From Diadema setosum (taxonomy: Eukaryota > Echinodermata > Echinoidea > Diadematoida > Diadematidae): DNA of 64,000 bases. Where the stretch lies: assembly GCA_033980235.1 (NCBI GenBank), contig CM067059.1:15448100-15512099 (forward strand), given 5' to 3'. Positions within the stretch are counted from its first letter, which is position 1. Every line of letters begins with the position of its first letter. Of this stretch, positions 63,558-64,000 are shown piece after piece. Position numbers and translations under genes: made by a program. The notes beneath the pieces were generated by a model, which saw only the letters and a program-made list of their open reading frames with translations, ran no database searches and was not told the origin of the DNA.

Positions 63558-64000
63558 TTAAGAAGAGATACGAAGATACAGACATCATACCTCAACGTCT
63601 TAGATATACATGTACCTCTCTTTCTCATAAATACACTATGAAGATAGATAAACATATAGATATAATACAGATAAAACATATAGATAGAATACAGATAAAA
63701 CATACATAAATAAACACATACATATGTAGATAGTGATATAGACATATGACGAAATGTCACCCACTAATCAGGGACTGATGTTGCTATTACCTGAGTCATT
63801 TTTATCAGATCAGATACGTCAGATGAATATCTTATTTCTTGGAAACAGTCCTCATTTCACAACCTTCAATTAAATTTCACCAGTCAATGTCAGTGGGCCT
63901 CTTAAAATATTTCTAAATCAGATTCTGAAGATCAAATCTGCTCCCCTAAGATAGATGAACAGATAGATAAATAGATAAATAAATAAAATAAATAAATGAA

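Overview
The window reads as nuclear DNA of a marine invertebrate, most likely an echinoderm. Genes are split by introns of several kilobases, microsatellites and homopolymer runs are everywhere, and there are many palindromic non-autonomous DNA transposons of types I associate with echinoderm genomes. The organism call rests on the style of the repeats and on gene content; I could not search for it.

Left part (about 2.4-14.8 kb, minus strand): one coding exon encodes a seven-helix receptor (12650-13583). Two further exons with clean splice sites and matching intron phases follow on the same strand: a Gly/Pro/Arg-rich linker (8002-8219), then a segment resembling the N-lobe of a protein kinase (3052-3287). 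Read as one gene, this would be a GPCR with a kinase-like cytoplasmic tail, unusual for an animal. The third exon lacks the usual beta-3 lysine, so the kinase may be inactive. The 3' end is uncertain (tentative exon 2464-2615) or lies outside the window.

Middle (about 14.8-40 kb): mostly repeats. It holds a (TAC)n/(AAT)n block, a roughly 330-bp (CCAA)n tract, several long-TIR or foldback elements, a decayed plus-strand gene resembling Mutator-like transposases (exons at 22.5, 27.4 and 30.4 kb, with frameshifts and other elements in its introns), a 1.1-kb element with tandem nuclear-receptor-type DR1 motifs (28637-29729), and a tandem array of RFX X-box-like motifs (about 31.2-32.0 kb).

Right part (about 40-53.5 kb, minus strand): six exons encode the C-terminal 268 residues of an inositol-1,4,5-trisphosphate 3-kinase with all family signature motifs, in frame and with matching phases. 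A 5'-truncated non-LTR retrotransposon sits in one intron. I did not find the upstream ITPK exons in 53.5-64 kb, which holds only repeats and unrecognised sequence. The receptor/kinase-like gene and the IP3 kinase could both belong to signalling from membrane to calcium/inositol phosphates, but nothing here links them functionally.
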